Below, piece by piece: positions 51,608 through 60,789 of a stretch of DNA of 64,000 bases (position 1 is the first letter of the stretch; every line of letters begins with the position of its first letter). Origin of the DNA: Clostridia bacterium (GTDB lineage: Bacteria > Bacillota > Clostridia > Caldicoprobacterales > Caldicoprobacteraceae). Location: assembly GCA_017577715.1 (NCBI GenBank), contig PKRC01000001.1, forward strand, positions 62,001-126,000. Direction: 5' to 3'. The notes beneath the pieces were generated by a model. The model searched no databases and was not told the DNA's origin. It saw only the letters and a list, made by a program, of their open reading frames with translations. The translations under genes and the position numbers were made by a program.

Positions 51608-52351
51608 TTGGGTTATCAGGTAAGGCTTGAAGTTTTTGAAGGGCCGCTGGACCTTTTGCTGCACCTCATCGCCAAGGCCAAAATAAACATAGAGGATATA
51701 TCCATATCCGAGATAACAGCGCAGTACATGGACTATTTGAGCCAGATGCAGGCGTTGGATATCGACATAGCAAGTGAGTTCATGGTCATGGCTGCCACTT
51801 TGCTTCATATAAAGTCCAGCAAGCTGCTTCCCAAGCCTGTGCAGCAGTCAGAGGAGCAAGAGCCCGATCCACAGCAGCAGTTGATCGAGAGGTTGAAGCA
51901 ATACAAGAAGTATAAAGACGCCGGTGAATGGTTACATGAAAGGTACATGGTGTATTCCAACATGTACAGCAAGCTACCAGAAGAAGTGGTAGATACAGCT
52001 GAAGATGTAAAGTTTTCCAACGTGACCAAGCAGGACATAGCGCAGACCATGATGGCCTTGCTTGATAAAAAGAATACCTCTCAGCAGTCCCAAACGGTCG
52101 TCCGCAACATTAAGCCAGAACCCATATCGCTTCATGAGAGAATAAATCAGCTAGCGGCTTTAATTGTAAGGCGGGGAAAGGTGCTGTTTTCTCAGCTGGT
52201 CAGCAGGAAGTTTTCCAGACTGTACGTTGTGGTTACCTTTTTGGCGCTGCTTGAGATGGTAAACAGGGGCTGGGTTGCGGTGCAGCAATCCAGGCCATTT
52301 TCTGATATCTTCATTCAAAGGAAGGGGTTAAAATGGAAGAACAGCAGATGA
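51608..52351 (+). CDS. scpA: Segregation and condensation protein A
   Basis: 247 residues: N-terminal VRLEVFEGPLDLLLHLI and IASEFMVMAATLLHIKSSKLLP, Smc-head binding parts, a linker with a predicted helix, and a C-terminal winged helix (FLALLEMVNRGWV). ScpA is the kleisin of the Smc-ScpAB complex. The TTG start at 51608 is weak; ATG 51603 is out of frame. The end overlaps scpB by 19 nt. Confidence 0.94.
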   Translation: MGYQVRLEVFEGPLDLLLHLIAKAKINIEDISISEITAQYMDYLSQMQALDIDIASEFMVMAATLLHIKSSKLLPKPVQQSEEQEPDPQQQLIERLKQYKKYKDAGEWLHERYMVYSNMYSKLPEEVVDTAEDVKFSNVTKQDIAQTMMALLDKKNTSQQSQTVVRNIKPEPISLHERINQLAALIVRRGKVLFSQLVSRKFSRLYVVVTFLALLEMVNRGWVAVQQSRPFSDIFIQRKGLKWKNSR

Positions 52352-52854
52352 TGGCCATAGCAGAAGCGATTTTGTTCATTGCAGGGGATCCAGTACCTGT
52401 AAGGAGTATTGCCGAGGTGTTGGATATAGACGTTGATGCCGCCCAGAGTTTGATGGAAAAGATGCTTGAAGCCTATGCTTTGCAACCACGGGGATTACAG
52501 CTTATAAGGATCAACGACGCATATCAGCTGGTTACTCGGCCTGAGTACGGTGAGTATATCCGCAAGTTTACCGGTGCGACCAAGGAGCAGCCGCTCTCCA
52601 GAGCCTGCCTTGAAACCCTGGCCATCATTGCCTACAACCAGCCTGTGACGAAAGCTGACATCGAGCAGCTCAGGGGGGTAAAATGTGACCATGCCATTGC
52701 TGTGCTGCTGGAAAAAAATTTGATCCGCGAGGTAGGGAGACTTGACGCACCGGGAAAGCCCAAGCTGTATGGAACTACAGAACTGTTTTTGAAGAGCTTT
52801 GGATTGTCGGATATCAATGACTTGCCGCCTCTTGAGCAACAGCAAGGCTCATGA
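52333..52854 (+). CDS. scpB: Segregation and condensation protein B
   Basis: 173 residues: two winged helix domains (AIAEAILFIAGDPVPVRSIAEVLDI spread over ~8-32; LETLAIIAYNQPVTKADIEQLRGV spread over ~98-121) ending with YGTTELFLKSFGL. It dimerises and binds ScpA. The start lies within scpA, with AAGGAAGGGG upstream. Confidence 0.95.
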   Translation: MEEQQMMAIAEAILFIAGDPVPVRSIAEVLDIDVDAAQSLMEKMLEAYALQPRGLQLIRINDAYQLVTRPEYGEYIRKFTGATKEQPLSRACLETLAIIAYNQPVTKADIEQLRGVKCDHAIAVLLEKNLIREVGRLDAPGKPKLYGTTELFLKSFGLSDINDLPPLEQQQGS

Positions 52855-52908
52855 CTTTATTTCTTGTGCTGTGTATTTTTTTTTGTAAGCGTGAAAAACT
52901 AGAAAAAA

Positions 52909-53550
52909 ATGCACGGAGTGCGGGTGGCTGTGGCTTTATACGTTTGGATAATTCTGGCTGTATTGGTTGTGCTGGTGTTGGCTAGCATGGCAACCATACG
53001 TATAGAGATTAGCCTTAAAATAGAGAACGGCCACAATGAGGCATTCATGATTGTACACGCTTTGGGAGGCATTGTACGAAAAAAGATATTCATTAACACA
53101 AAGCCAGGCGTTGATCGCACATCTCTTTCCGGTAGTGGAGAGCCTTCATCTCAGGGTGAGACAGCTATATCTGCGGAGATCGTGAGCTTGATAAGGGAGG
53201 TGCTGGTAAAGACGCGGCAAAATGCTCCATATTTCAAAATCCTCAAGGGGAAGGCCAGGGTGGAGGATTTTGAGGTGAGGGCCAGGCTGGGTATCGGCGA
53301 TGCCGCGCATACGGCGTTGCTATGCGGAAGCCTTATCTCTCTGCTGCACATAGCGCTTTCTTACCTTCAAAACAGATACTATTTTGAGAAAAAGAGGGTG
53401 GATATAACTCCGGTGTTTGATAGGGAGATTTTTCGGCTGCACTTTAATTGCATAATAGCCCTTAAATTGAGATATATTATAATTGCTGGAATGCGAAAGA
53501 CAGCTGAAAAAATAAAGGGCGGTGAAGGAATTGTCAGGGCATCCGATTGA
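52909..53550 (+). CDS. DUF2953 domain protein (sporulation-associated)
   Basis: 213 residues: an N-terminal membrane helix (VAVALYVWIILAVLVVLVLASM), then a soluble region and the DUF2953 core (ILKGKARVEDFEVRARLGIGDAAHTALLCG spread over residues ~107-136; ITPVFDREIFRLHFNCII). In Bacillus a DUF2953 gene (ytfI) precedes ytfJ, and the same order is seen here. Function unknown. The end overlaps ytfJ by 29 nt. Confidence 0.88.
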   Translation: MHGVRVAVALYVWIILAVLVVLVLASMATIRIEISLKIENGHNEAFMIVHALGGIVRKKIFINTKPGVDRTSLSGSGEPSSQGETAISAEIVSLIREVLVKTRQNAPYFKILKGKARVEDFEVRARLGIGDAAHTALLCGSLISLLHIALSYLQNRYYFEKKRVDITPVFDREIFRLHFNCIIALKLRYIIIAGMRKTAEKIKGGEGIVRASD

Positions 53551-53980
53551 GAATATCATGAGGACCACTATGGAAAACATCAAGGAGATGATAGATGTAA
53601 ATACCATTGTGGGCGATCCTGTAGAGACGGCAGATGGCAATGTCATCATACCCATATCCAAAGTTTCTTTCGGTTTCGTGGCAGGAGGCGGTGAATACAG
53701 GGATGGGAGCAAAGACCAGAAGCAGGGCAGGGGTGGCGTAGAAGGCGAAGCTTTGTCGTCCATGCCTTTTGCGGGTGGCACCGGAGCAGGCGTATCCGTG
53801 AATCCGGTAGCGTTTTTGGTGGTGGGTGGCGGCAAGGTCAGGCTTTTGCCTGTCCGTTTTCGCACTCCAACTGATCGAGTTGTCGAGATGCTCCCACAGC
53901 TGCTGGAAGACATACAAAGCTTGATGGGATCCAAAAAGGAAAATGGAGGTAGTCCCCATACACAACAAAATGTGCAATAG
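53522..53980 (+). CDS. ytfJ: GerW/YtfJ family sporulation protein
   Basis: 152 residues with the family blocks TMENIKEMIDVNTIVGDPVE, VIIPISKVSFGFVAGGGEY and the Gly-rich stretch up to VAFLVVGGGKVRLLPV. GerW/YtfJ is a spore protein needed for germination in Bacillus. The start is GTG 53522 or TTG 53531; the latter gives a shorter overlap with the DUF2953 gene. A terminator begins at the stop. Confidence 0.92.
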   Translation: MKELSGHPIENIMRTTMENIKEMIDVNTIVGDPVETADGNVIIPISKVSFGFVAGGGEYRDGSKDQKQGRGGVEGEALSSMPFAGGTGAGVSVNPVAFLVVGGGKVRLLPVRFRTPTDRVVEMLPQLLEDIQSLMGSKKENGGSPHTQQNVQ

Positions 53981-54006
53981 GCGGCTAAAAGCCGCCTTTA
54001 TTTTAT
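53978..54006 (+). terminator. Intrinsic terminator after ytfJ
   Basis: AGGCGGCT (53978-53985) pairs perfectly with AGCCGCCT (53989-53996) around AAA, followed by TTATTTTAT. It overlaps the ytfJ stop. Confidence 0.85.
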
Positions 54007-54110
54007 ATCCTCTTTGATGTATACTATAACTTGTATTTTTGCTTGAAAAAAATTAAATCGGTATATATAAAGTGAGTTTGGTTGGTGCCTGTATTGAGAG
54101 GAGATGTCCC

Positions 54111-54833
54111 GTGCGCCTACAAAAATATATGGCTCATTGTGGGGTGGCTTCCCGCAGAAAATGCGAGGAGATGATAAAGCAGGGGAGGGTTACCGTCAAT
54201 GGCCAGGTGGTGACCCAGCTGGGAGTAAAGGTGGACCCGCAGAGGGATGAAGTAAAGGTGGACGGTAAACCCATTTCGCTGGAACCAAAGCAGGTATACA
54301 TTCTCCTGTATAAACCACGGGGATATGTAACCACTGTGAAGGATACCCACCAAAGGCCCACCGTAATGTCGCTGTTGGGGAGTCAGCCCGTCAGGGTATA
54401 TCCTGTAGGCAGGTTGGATTTCGATACCGAGGGCCTATTATTGCTTACCAACGATGGCGAGCTGGCCAATAAGCTCATGCACCCGCGGTACGGCGTGGAA
54501 AAGGAATATTATGTGGTGGTGGAAGGCCGCCCTTATAAGTCCCAGATTCAGAAGTTTATAGATGGGATCGATATAGGCGATGCCATTGCCCATGCCCATA
54601 AGATAAGGTTGCTGTGGCAGAAGGGCAACAGTTCGGCATTCAAGATAGTATTGAAAGAAGGAAGGAATAGGCAGATAAGGCGGATGTTTGAAGCCATTGG
54701 CTGCCCGGTCAAATTTCTAAGGAGGGAGCGGTTTGGGAATCTTGTGCTTAGAGGCTTAAAGCCCGGACAGTGGCGATACCTCGATGAGCATGAGATAATA
54801 CAGCTCAAAAAATTGGTGGAGGCGAAAGCATGA
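54111..54833 (+). CDS. rluB: 23S rRNA pseudouridine synthase RluB-like
   Basis: 240 residues: N-terminal S4 domain (LQKYMAHCGVASRRKCEEMI), then the catalytic RsuA/RluB domain with Asp in VGRLDFDTEGLLLLTNDG and the EGRNRQIRRMFEAIG motif. It modifies a uridine in 23S rRNA helix 89. GTG 54111 has GAGAGGAG just upstream; an earlier frame start at 54072 adds residues with no homology. It overlaps the GNAT gene by 4 nt. Confidence 0.94.
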   Translation: MRLQKYMAHCGVASRRKCEEMIKQGRVTVNGQVVTQLGVKVDPQRDEVKVDGKPISLEPKQVYILLYKPRGYVTTVKDTHQRPTVMSLLGSQPVRVYPVGRLDFDTEGLLLLTNDGELANKLMHPRYGVEKEYYVVVEGRPYKSQIQKFIDGIDIGDAIAHAHKIRLLWQKGNSSAFKIVLKEGRNRQIRRMFEAIGCPVKFLRRERFGNLVLRGLKPGQWRYLDEHEIIQLKKLVEAKA

Positions 54834-55237
54834 TAACCTTCAGGAAGATTGAACCTCAGGACCTGGATGAGATATACTTAAATGAAGGCCTGCGCTCTTT
54901 GATTACGATATCGAGCCAGGGTGAGAGGTTTGCTGTGGTGGCTGAGGAGGATGGGCGTATAAAAGGGGGTATAAGTGGCTATAGGCAGGATGAAAGCGCG
55001 TTTATACAGCGCATTGCGGTGCTGCCTGGCCCTGATAAGGAATCTTTGGAGGATGGCCTGGTTCGTTCGCTGGCGTATATACTGGATAGGGAAGGAGTCA
55101 AGAGGCTCTTTGCTGGGGACCCTGAAAATAGAAGCCTCCTTGAGAGGATAGGATTTAAGCGCTTTGATGGCCATGATTCCAATTACTGCATGGTGTTGGA
55201 TTTGTCGTGGTTTTTTGAGCAAAGGAGCTGCGGATAA
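54830..55237 (+). CDS. GNAT family N-acetyltransferase-like protein
   Basis: 135 residues with a GNAT-like order: ITFRKIEPQDLDEIY at the N terminus, VVAEEDGRIKGGISGYRQ, a central strand (FIQRIAVLPG) with a PGPDKESLEDGLVRSL stretch in place of the acetyl-CoA loop, and ERIGFKRF near the end. The acetyl-CoA-binding R/QxxGxG/A motif is not intact, so activity is uncertain. ATG 54830 overlaps the rluB stop. Confidence 0.7.
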   Translation: MITFRKIEPQDLDEIYLNEGLRSLITISSQGERFAVVAEEDGRIKGGISGYRQDESAFIQRIAVLPGPDKESLEDGLVRSLAYILDREGVKRLFAGDPENRSLLERIGFKRFDGHDSNYCMVLDLSWFFEQRSCG

Positions 55238-55589
55238 AACGTTTTGAAACGATTTTTGTATTTTATCGAGTAGAGGTTTTGTTGTCCTTAAAAGAGGTTA
55301 TAGATGTATTAAAAGCCTCGTTCCGTAGCATGCTGGGTACAGGTGTTGTAGGCCTGGCATAGGATCGTGTATCGAGGCGATAGGACAAATGAAGAACTTA
55401 AAATAGCCAATATGCCCTATAATTGGCTGCTAAGATAGTTCTATAGTTATGCCGATGATTTAAATTAGAGATTTAAAATAAAAAATTTTTAGAAAAAAAG
55501 AAGGAAAAAAGGTATTTTTGTAGAATTAAAAGAAGTTGGGTCAAAAGTTTTTTCTTTTCAAAAATTTTAAAGGATCTGGAGGGTGTTGG
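55238..55589. other. 350-bp non-coding region upstream of the decarboxylase operon
   Basis: No gene or start with a ribosome-binding site is visible. The first half contains the nested inverted repeats described at 55282-55388; the second half is very A/T-rich with A and T runs up to 55570. No clear -35/-10 pair was found. Confidence 0.6.
55282..55388. repeat. Nested inverted repeats, possible structured leader RNA or paired operator
   Basis: Three nested arms: TTGTCCT (55282-55288) with AGGACAA (55382-55388); GCCTCG (55315-55320) with CGAGGC (55373-55378); and ATGCTGGGT (55330-55338) with GCCTGGCAT (55352-55360), which pair with three G-U wobbles. The outer arms also read as SpoIIID-like half sites in opposite directions. 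No known riboswitch family was recognised. Confidence 0.5.
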
Positions 55590-57140
55590 ATGAGTACATA
55601 CGACAAAATAAGGATTATGCAGGACCGAAAGCTGGCCATTCGTCAAGGCGGTGGCCCGGAGAAGATTCAAAAGCAGCACGACAGCGGCAAACTTACTGCC
55701 CGCGAGAGGATTGAGCGGCTGGTGGATCCAGGTAGCTTTGTCGAGCTGGATGCTTTTGTGGAGCATCGCTCGGTGGAGTTTGGCCTGGATAAGATGAAGA
55801 TGCCTGCTGACGGCGTGATAACAGGTTATGCCACTATAGACGGCAGGCCTGTGTATTTGTATTCCCAGGACTTTACCGTCATGGGCGGTTCGCTGGGTGA
55901 GATGCATGCTAAGAAGATTACCAAGATAATGGACATGGCCATGAAAACGGGATGTCCCATCATTTGCATCAACGATTCGGGAGGGGCAAGGATTCAGGAA
56001 GGCATAGATGCCTTAAGCGGCTATGGCGAGATCTTTTTCCGCAACACCATGGCCTCCGGCGTCGTCCCGCAGATTTCGGTGATAGTTGGGCCATGTGCCG
56101 GAGGGGCTGTTTATTCTCCAGCCCTTACCGATTTTGTGTTCATGGTAGATAAGAGCAGCAAGATGTTTATAACTGGTCCGCAGGTGGTTGAGGCGGCAAC
56201 GGGCGAAAAGGTGACGGCAGAGGACTTGGGCGGTGCTTTGACCCATAACAAGATGAGCGGCGTTGCCCACTTCATAAACGCTACCGAGGATGAGTGCTTT
56301 GCCGCGGTGAGGAAGCTTTTGAGCTATCTGCCCCTCAATAACATGGAGGACCCGCCGCTTTACGAGTGCCAGGACGATCCTAACAGGCTGGCACCAGAGC
56401 TTAACAACATCATTCCTGACAATCCCAATAAGGCTTATGATGTAAAGGATGTTATAAGGCAGGTTGTGGACTACGGCGATTTCTTTGAGGTTCAACCGCT
56501 TTATGCTCCCAACATCGTGGTTGGGTTTGCGCGGCTTAATGGCAGATCGGTGGGAATCGTGGCCAATCAACCCAATGAGCTAGCTGGCTGTCTGGACATC
56601 AACGCCTCCGATAAAGCCGCTAGGTTTGTGCGCTTCTGCGATGCCTTCAACATTCCAATCATAACCTTCACCGATGTTCCGGGGTATTTGCCCGGGGTGG
56701 AGCAGGAGCACGGCGGCATCATACGCCACGGCGCAAAGCTGCTGTACGCATATTCGGAGGCAACCGTTCCAAAGATCAATGTGATCTTGCGCAAGGCATA
56801 TGGTGGCGCGTATATAGCCATGAGCAGTAAGCATCTAGGGGCCGACATCGTAATGGCATGGCCTACGGCCGAGATTGCCGTAATGGGACCTGAAGGTGCT
56901 GCCAACATCATATTCAAGAAAGAAATCGAGAATTCAGCTGATCCCATTGAGATGAGGCAACAAAAGATCGAAGAGTATCGCAACCGCTTTGCTAATCCTT
57001 ACGTGGCTGCTGCTCGCGGCTATGTCGATGACATTATCGAGCCCGAGGCTACAAGGCCAAGGCTAATTAGCGCTCTCCAGATGTTGGAAGGCAAGCGCGA
57101 AAATAGGCCACCTAAGAAGCATGGCAATATGCCCGTGTGA
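55590..57140 (+). CDS. mmdA: Methylmalonyl-CoA decarboxylase alpha subunit / acyl-CoA carboxyltransferase
   Basis: 516 residues of the 12S transcarboxylase/propionyl-CoA carboxylase beta type. N half: [19 protein letters not shown] and [13 protein letters not shown] (CoA-binding oxyanion motif); C half: [28 protein letters not shown] (spread over ~365-392) and [15 protein letters not shown]. It transfers carboxylate between acyl-CoA and biotin. ATG 55590 has GGAGGG 7 nt upstream. It heads an operon with a gamma/delta-type subunit, biotin carrier, Na+ pump and a second carboxyltransferase. Confidence 0.93.
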   Translation: MSTYDKIRIMQDRKLAIRQGGGPEKIQKQHDSGKLTARERIERLVDPGSFVELDAFVEHRSVEFGLDKMKMPADGVITGYATIDGRPVYLYSQDFTVMGGSLGEMHAKKITKIMDMAMKTGCPIICINDSGGARIQEGIDALSGYGEIFFRNTMASGVVPQISVIVGPCAGGAVYSPALTDFVFMVDKSSKMFITGPQVVEAATGEKVTAEDLGGALTHNKMSGVAHFINATEDECFAAVRKLLSYLPLNNMEDPPLYECQDDPNRLAPELNNIIPDNPNKAYDVKDVIRQVVDYGDFFEVQPLYAPNIVVGFARLNGRSVGIVANQPNELAGCLDINASDKAARFVRFCDAFNIPIITFTDVPGYLPGVEQEHGGIIRHGAKLLYAYSEATVPKINVILRKAYGGAYIAMSSKHLGADIVMAWPTAEIAVMGPEGAANIIFKKEIENSADPIEMRQQKIEEYRNRFANPYVAAARGYVDDIIEPEATRPRLISALQMLEGKRENRPPKKHGNMPV

Positions 57141-57165
57141 TTAGAGGGAAATGAGGTGGATAAAA

Positions 57166-57543
57166 TTGTTGGGTATCATTTGGGATAGTCTAAAGGTAAT
57201 GGTTCTCGGCATGGGGACCGTATTCGTAGCTTTAATCGGTTTGGTGTTCATATTGAAAGGGATGCACAGGCTTACCGATAGGAGCGCGAAAGCGCAAAGG
57301 ACAGCTGAAGCTGACCAAACTTTAAAAGCTGTCGAGAAGAGCGATGCGGTTGATAGCGTTGTTCAATTTCAAGGTCAGGATGAAGAGGATGAGGAGCTGG
57401 TGGCAGTTATAGCTGCTGCCGTTGCAGCTTCCCTTCATCGTTCAACCCATGACATCGTTGTTAGGTCCATAAGGCGAGTTCCTGCCATAACGCCCGTATG
57501 GAACAGGATCGGCCGTCAAGAACAAATAGCAAGCAGGTTATAA
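57166..57543 (+). CDS. OadG/MmdD-type decarboxylase gamma (delta) subunit
   Basis: About 125 residues: one N-terminal membrane helix (VMVLGMGTVFVALIGLVFILKGM) and a polar C-terminal tail with an Ala-rich VAVIAAAVAASLH segment typical of OadG. It stabilises the Na+-translocating decarboxylase in the membrane. TTG 57166 has GAGGTGG 6-7 nt upstream; ATG 57151 is an alternative but overlaps that site. Confidence 0.88.
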   Translation: MLGIIWDSLKVMVLGMGTVFVALIGLVFILKGMHRLTDRSAKAQRTAEADQTLKAVEKSDAVDSVVQFQGQDEEDEELVAVIAAAVAASLHRSTHDIVVRSIRRVPAITPVWNRIGRQEQIASRL

Positions 57544-57573
57544 AAAAATAATCATTTTAAGGAGGAAGTAGGT

Positions 57574-58005
57574 ATGAGGAAATTCATCATAACTGTTAAC
57601 GGAAAATCCTATGAGGTTGAAGTGGAAGAGTTGTCAACTCAGACAGCAAGTGCTGTTACGCAGCCCACGCCTGTAGTAACGGCTGCACAGACATCTCAAC
57701 CCGCTGCTCAGCCGGCGTCTCAAGCTGCTGCAGCACCTAAGCAAGAAAAGGCTGCCGAGCAAAAGCAAGCTTCGCAGCCCATACCCAGCGGGGCTGAGCT
57801 GGTAAAGGCGCCCATGCCCGGCACAATACTAGATGTAAAGGTGAATGTTGGAGACGAGGTAAAGAGAGGACAGGTATTGTTGATACTTGAAGCTATGAAG
57901 ATGGAGAACGAGATCATGGCGCCCAGAGATGGCAAGGTTGTTTCCATCCAGGTGAGCAAGGGAGCATCGGTAAATACGGATGACGTGTTGGTAGCTTTGC
58001 AGTAA
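57574..58005 (+). CDS. mmdC: Biotin carrier protein of the decarboxylase complex
   Basis: 143 residues: N-terminal [18 protein letters not shown], an Ala/Pro/Gln-rich flexible linker (~40-75) and a biotinyl domain with EAMKMEN, biotin on Lys109. It shuttles carboxybiotin between carboxyltransferase and the membrane beta subunit. AAGGAGGAAG precedes the ATG. Confidence 0.95.
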   Translation: MRKFIITVNGKSYEVEVEELSTQTASAVTQPTPVVTAAQTSQPAAQPASQAAAAPKQEKAAEQKQASQPIPSGAELVKAPMPGTILDVKVNVGDEVKRGQVLLILEAMKMENEIMAPRDGKVVSIQVSKGASVNTDDVLVALQ

Positions 58006-58028
58006 TATACGTAGTAGGAGGTGAAGTA

Positions 58029-59198
58029 ATGGGGAAACCATTGGGAGATGTAATACTGGATTTCCTTCGAGAGTCGGGCTTTGCTGCCATAACATGGAAG
58101 CAAGCCTTGATGTTAGGCATATCTTGGCTTCTGATTTTTCTGGCTATAAAGAAAAAATATGAGCCTTTATTGCTCTTGCCAATAGCCTTTGGTATGATGC
58201 TTGCCAATTTGCCGTTGGCGGGGTTGACTGCAGAACCCAAATATGAAATGGTAAACGGCGAAATGAAGCTAAAAGAGGTTGGAGGACTCCTGTACTATCT
58301 TTATCAGGGTGTCAAATTGGGCGTATATCCTCCACTCATATTCTTAGGCATTGGGGCTATGACCGATTTTGGCCCGCTCATCGCCAACCCCAGCAGCTTG
58401 CTGTTGGGAGCTGCTGCCCAGCTGGGAATATTTGCAGCTTTTTTCCTGGCCAGGCTATTGGGATTTGACCCCAAAGCTGCTGCTTCAATCGGCATAATTG
58501 GCGGGGCAGATGGCCCTACCGCCATATACCTTACTACCAAGTTAAAGCCTGAGCTTTTAGGGCCGGTTGCTATTGCTGCCTATTCCTATATGGCCTTGAT
58601 ACCTATGATTCAGCCGCCCATTATGCGGGCGCTTACCACAAGGAAGGAGCGCCAGGTGGTGATGAAGCAGCTGAGGCCAGTATCCAAGCTGGAGAAGATT
58701 CTGTTCCCTATCGTGGTTACGGTGGTAGGGTCGCTGTTGGTCCCCTCCTCGGCTCCTCTGCTGGGAATGCTCATGCTGGGCAACCTATTCAGGGAAAGCC
58801 TTGTGGTGGATCGCCTCAGTAAGACGGCGCAGAACGAGCTCATCAACATAATTACCATATTCATTGGCGTTACGGTGGGATCCACGGCAACGGCAGAAAG
58901 GTTTATATCTCCCGATACCCTCAAGATTATTGCCCTGGGGCTTGTAGCCTTTGCTTTTAGCACTGTAGGAGGCGTATTGTTAGGAAAGATTATGTACTGG
59001 GCAACTGGTGGTAAGGTCAATCCTTTGATAGGGTCTGCGGGGGTATCGGCGGTGCCCATGGCAGCCCGCGTTTCACAAATAGAAGGTCAGAGGGAGAATC
59101 CATCCAACTTCCTTTTGATGCATGCCATGGGGCCCAACGTGGCCGGCGTTATAGGTTCGGCCATTGCGGCAGGAGTGCTTCTTAACCTGTTTGGTTAA
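58029..59198 (+). CDS. mmdB: Na+-translocating decarboxylase beta subunit
   Basis: 389 residues with about nine to ten membrane helices. Conserved motifs [13 protein letters not shown] (with the Asp needed for Na+ transport), [10 protein letters not shown], and [11 protein letters not shown] near the C terminus. It decarboxylates carboxybiotin and pumps Na+ out. Decarboxylases of oxaloacetate, methylmalonyl-CoA and glutaconyl-CoA share this subunit. Confidence 0.95.
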   Translation: MGKPLGDVILDFLRESGFAAITWKQALMLGISWLLIFLAIKKKYEPLLLLPIAFGMMLANLPLAGLTAEPKYEMVNGEMKLKEVGGLLYYLYQGVKLGVYPPLIFLGIGAMTDFGPLIANPSSLLLGAAAQLGIFAAFFLARLLGFDPKAAASIGIIGGADGPTAIYLTTKLKPELLGPVAIAAYSYMALIPMIQPPIMRALTTRKERQVVMKQLRPVSKLEKILFPIVVTVVGSLLVPSSAPLLGMLMLGNLFRESLVVDRLSKTAQNELINIITIFIGVTVGSTATAERFISPDTLKIIALGLVAFAFSTVGGVLLGKIMYWATGGKVNPLIGSAGVSAVPMAARVSQIEGQRENPSNFLLMHAMGPNVAGVIGSAIAAGVLLNLFG

Positions 59199-59230
59199 TA
59201 GTATAAACTTTTGAATAGGAGGCTATTCAT

Positions 59231-60628
59231 ATGGCAAAAGTTAGGATAACCGAAACTGCTTTGAGGGATGCGCATCAGTCTTTAATTGCAACCCGAATGA
59301 GTACTGACGAAATGTTGCCTATAGTAGAGCTGATGGATGAAGTAGGATATTACTCTTTGGAGATGTGGGGCGGAGCCACCTTTGATGCCTGCTTGAGGTT
59401 TTTAAACGAAGACCCATGGGAGAGGCTACGCAGGATACGAAAGATAGTGAAGAAGACCAAGCTGCAGATGTTGCTTAGAGGACAGAACCTGCTGGGATAC
59501 AAGCATTATCCCGACGATGTAGTTAAGGAATTTGTCAAAAGAGCGGTGGGCAACGGTATCGATATCATTCGAATATTCGACGCATTGAACGACGTTAGGA
59601 ACCTTGAAACGGCAATTCGTGCTACAATCGATGAGGGTGCCCACGCACAAGCTACCGTCGTCTATACCATAAGCCCTATACACGATATACAGCACTATAT
59701 CGATACCGCCAAGACGCTGGAGCAGATGGGTGCCCATTCCCTGTGCATAAAGGATATGGCAGGGCTTCTGACGCCTTACACAGCATATGAACTGGTTAAA
59801 GAGCTTAAAAAGGTCATAAAGATACCCATTCAGGTCCACTCCCATTACACCAGCGGTTTGGCATCCATGACTTACCTAAAGGCCATAGAGGCCGGGGCCG
59901 ACGTGGTGGACTGTGCCATTTCTCCCATGGCCCTTGGCACTTCTCAGCCTGCTACTGAGCCTTTGGTGGCAGCCCTTAAGGATACGCCGTACGATACCGG
60001 GCTGGACCTTGAACTGCTCAGCAAGATAGCCGATTACTTTAGGCCTTTGCGCGAGAAATACCTGAGCAGTGGTTTGCTCAATCCAAAGGTATTGTCGGTA
60101 GACGTAAATACCCTGCGCTATCAGGTGCCCGGCGGGATGCTTTCCAACCTGGTATCTCAGCTCAAACAACAAAACAGGCTGGATAAGTATGAAGAGGTGC
60201 TCAAAGAGGTACCGAGGGTACGTGAGGATTTGGGCTATCCGCCGCTGGTAACTCCGACCAGCCAGATGGTGGGAACACAGGCGGTGCTCAACGTTATAAC
60301 GGGTGAGCGTTATAAGATGGTGCCTGCCGAGGTGAGAGCATATGTAAGAGGCGAATATGGCAGGCCTCCAGGGGAGATCAAAGAAGAGGTTCGCAAGAAG
60401 ATCATAGGGGACGAAAAGCCCATCACCTATCGTCCAGCAGATGCTCTTGAGCCGGCGCTTGACAAGTATCGTGAAGAGATAAAGGCCTATATGGAGCAGG
60501 AAGAAGACGTTCTAACTTACGCTCTGTTCCCGCAGGTGGCCATGAACTTCTTTAAGTACCGCCAGGCTCAGAAGTATAAGATTGACAGCACGTTGCTGGA
60601 CGAGGAAAATAAAGTGCATCCCGTTTAA
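59231..60628 (+). CDS. oadA: Oxaloacetate decarboxylase alpha / pyruvate carboxyltransferase (5S-type) without biotin domain
   Basis: 465 residues of the HMGL-like TIM barrel family: ETALRDAHQSLIATRM, WGGATFDACLRFL, DIIRIFDALND, CIKDMAG with the carbamylated Lys and QVHSHYTSG with metal-binding His. The C-terminal biotin domain of full-length OadA (~590 residues) is absent; the carrier is encoded separately at 57574. It uses pyruvate/oxaloacetate. AGGAGG precedes ATG 59231. A strong terminator follows. Confidence 0.94.
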   Translation: MAKVRITETALRDAHQSLIATRMSTDEMLPIVELMDEVGYYSLEMWGGATFDACLRFLNEDPWERLRRIRKIVKKTKLQMLLRGQNLLGYKHYPDDVVKEFVKRAVGNGIDIIRIFDALNDVRNLETAIRATIDEGAHAQATVVYTISPIHDIQHYIDTAKTLEQMGAHSLCIKDMAGLLTPYTAYELVKELKKVIKIPIQVHSHYTSGLASMTYLKAIEAGADVVDCAISPMALGTSQPATEPLVAALKDTPYDTGLDLELLSKIADYFRPLREKYLSSGLLNPKVLSVDVNTLRYQVPGGMLSNLVSQLKQQNRLDKYEEVLKEVPRVREDLGYPPLVTPTSQMVGTQAVLNVITGERYKMVPAEVRAYVRGEYGRPPGEIKEEVRKKIIGDEKPITYRPADALEPALDKYREEIKAYMEQEEDVLTYALFPQVAMNFFKYRQAQKYKIDSTLLDEENKVHPV

Positions 60629-60655
60629 TGTAAAGGTGAGAGAAAGTTACCAGTT

Positions 60656-60737
60656 GAAGGAGGTGGCACTGAGGCAAGTCCGTACGGCCATAAATGTTGG
60701 TTCTATGGGTTTGCGGGCCGCCTCCTTCTTTTTTGTT
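60656..60737 (+). terminator. Intrinsic terminator with large structured loop after oadA
   Basis: GAAGGAGGTGGC (60656-60667) pairs with GCCGCCTCCTTC (60717-60728), one G-U wobble, and is followed by TTTTTTGTTT. Inside, GCAAGTCC (60674-60681) can pair with GGGTTTGC (60707-60714). The 49-nt loop is unusually large and structured for a terminator. Confidence 0.8.
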
Positions 60738-60789
60738 TGTAAATCTATGAAATGGGAAATCTCTGGAGAGAAACAGGGGATTTACGCGG

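Noticed and set aside
55238-55589. Cobalamin riboswitch upstream of the methylmalonyl-CoA-type decarboxylase
   Set aside because: No B12 box or the usual core could be found in this stretch.
60656-60737. Considered as a T-box or riboswitch
   Set aside because: No downstream gene on the same strand could be controlled, and no T-box or riboswitch core motif is visible; a terminator explains it.
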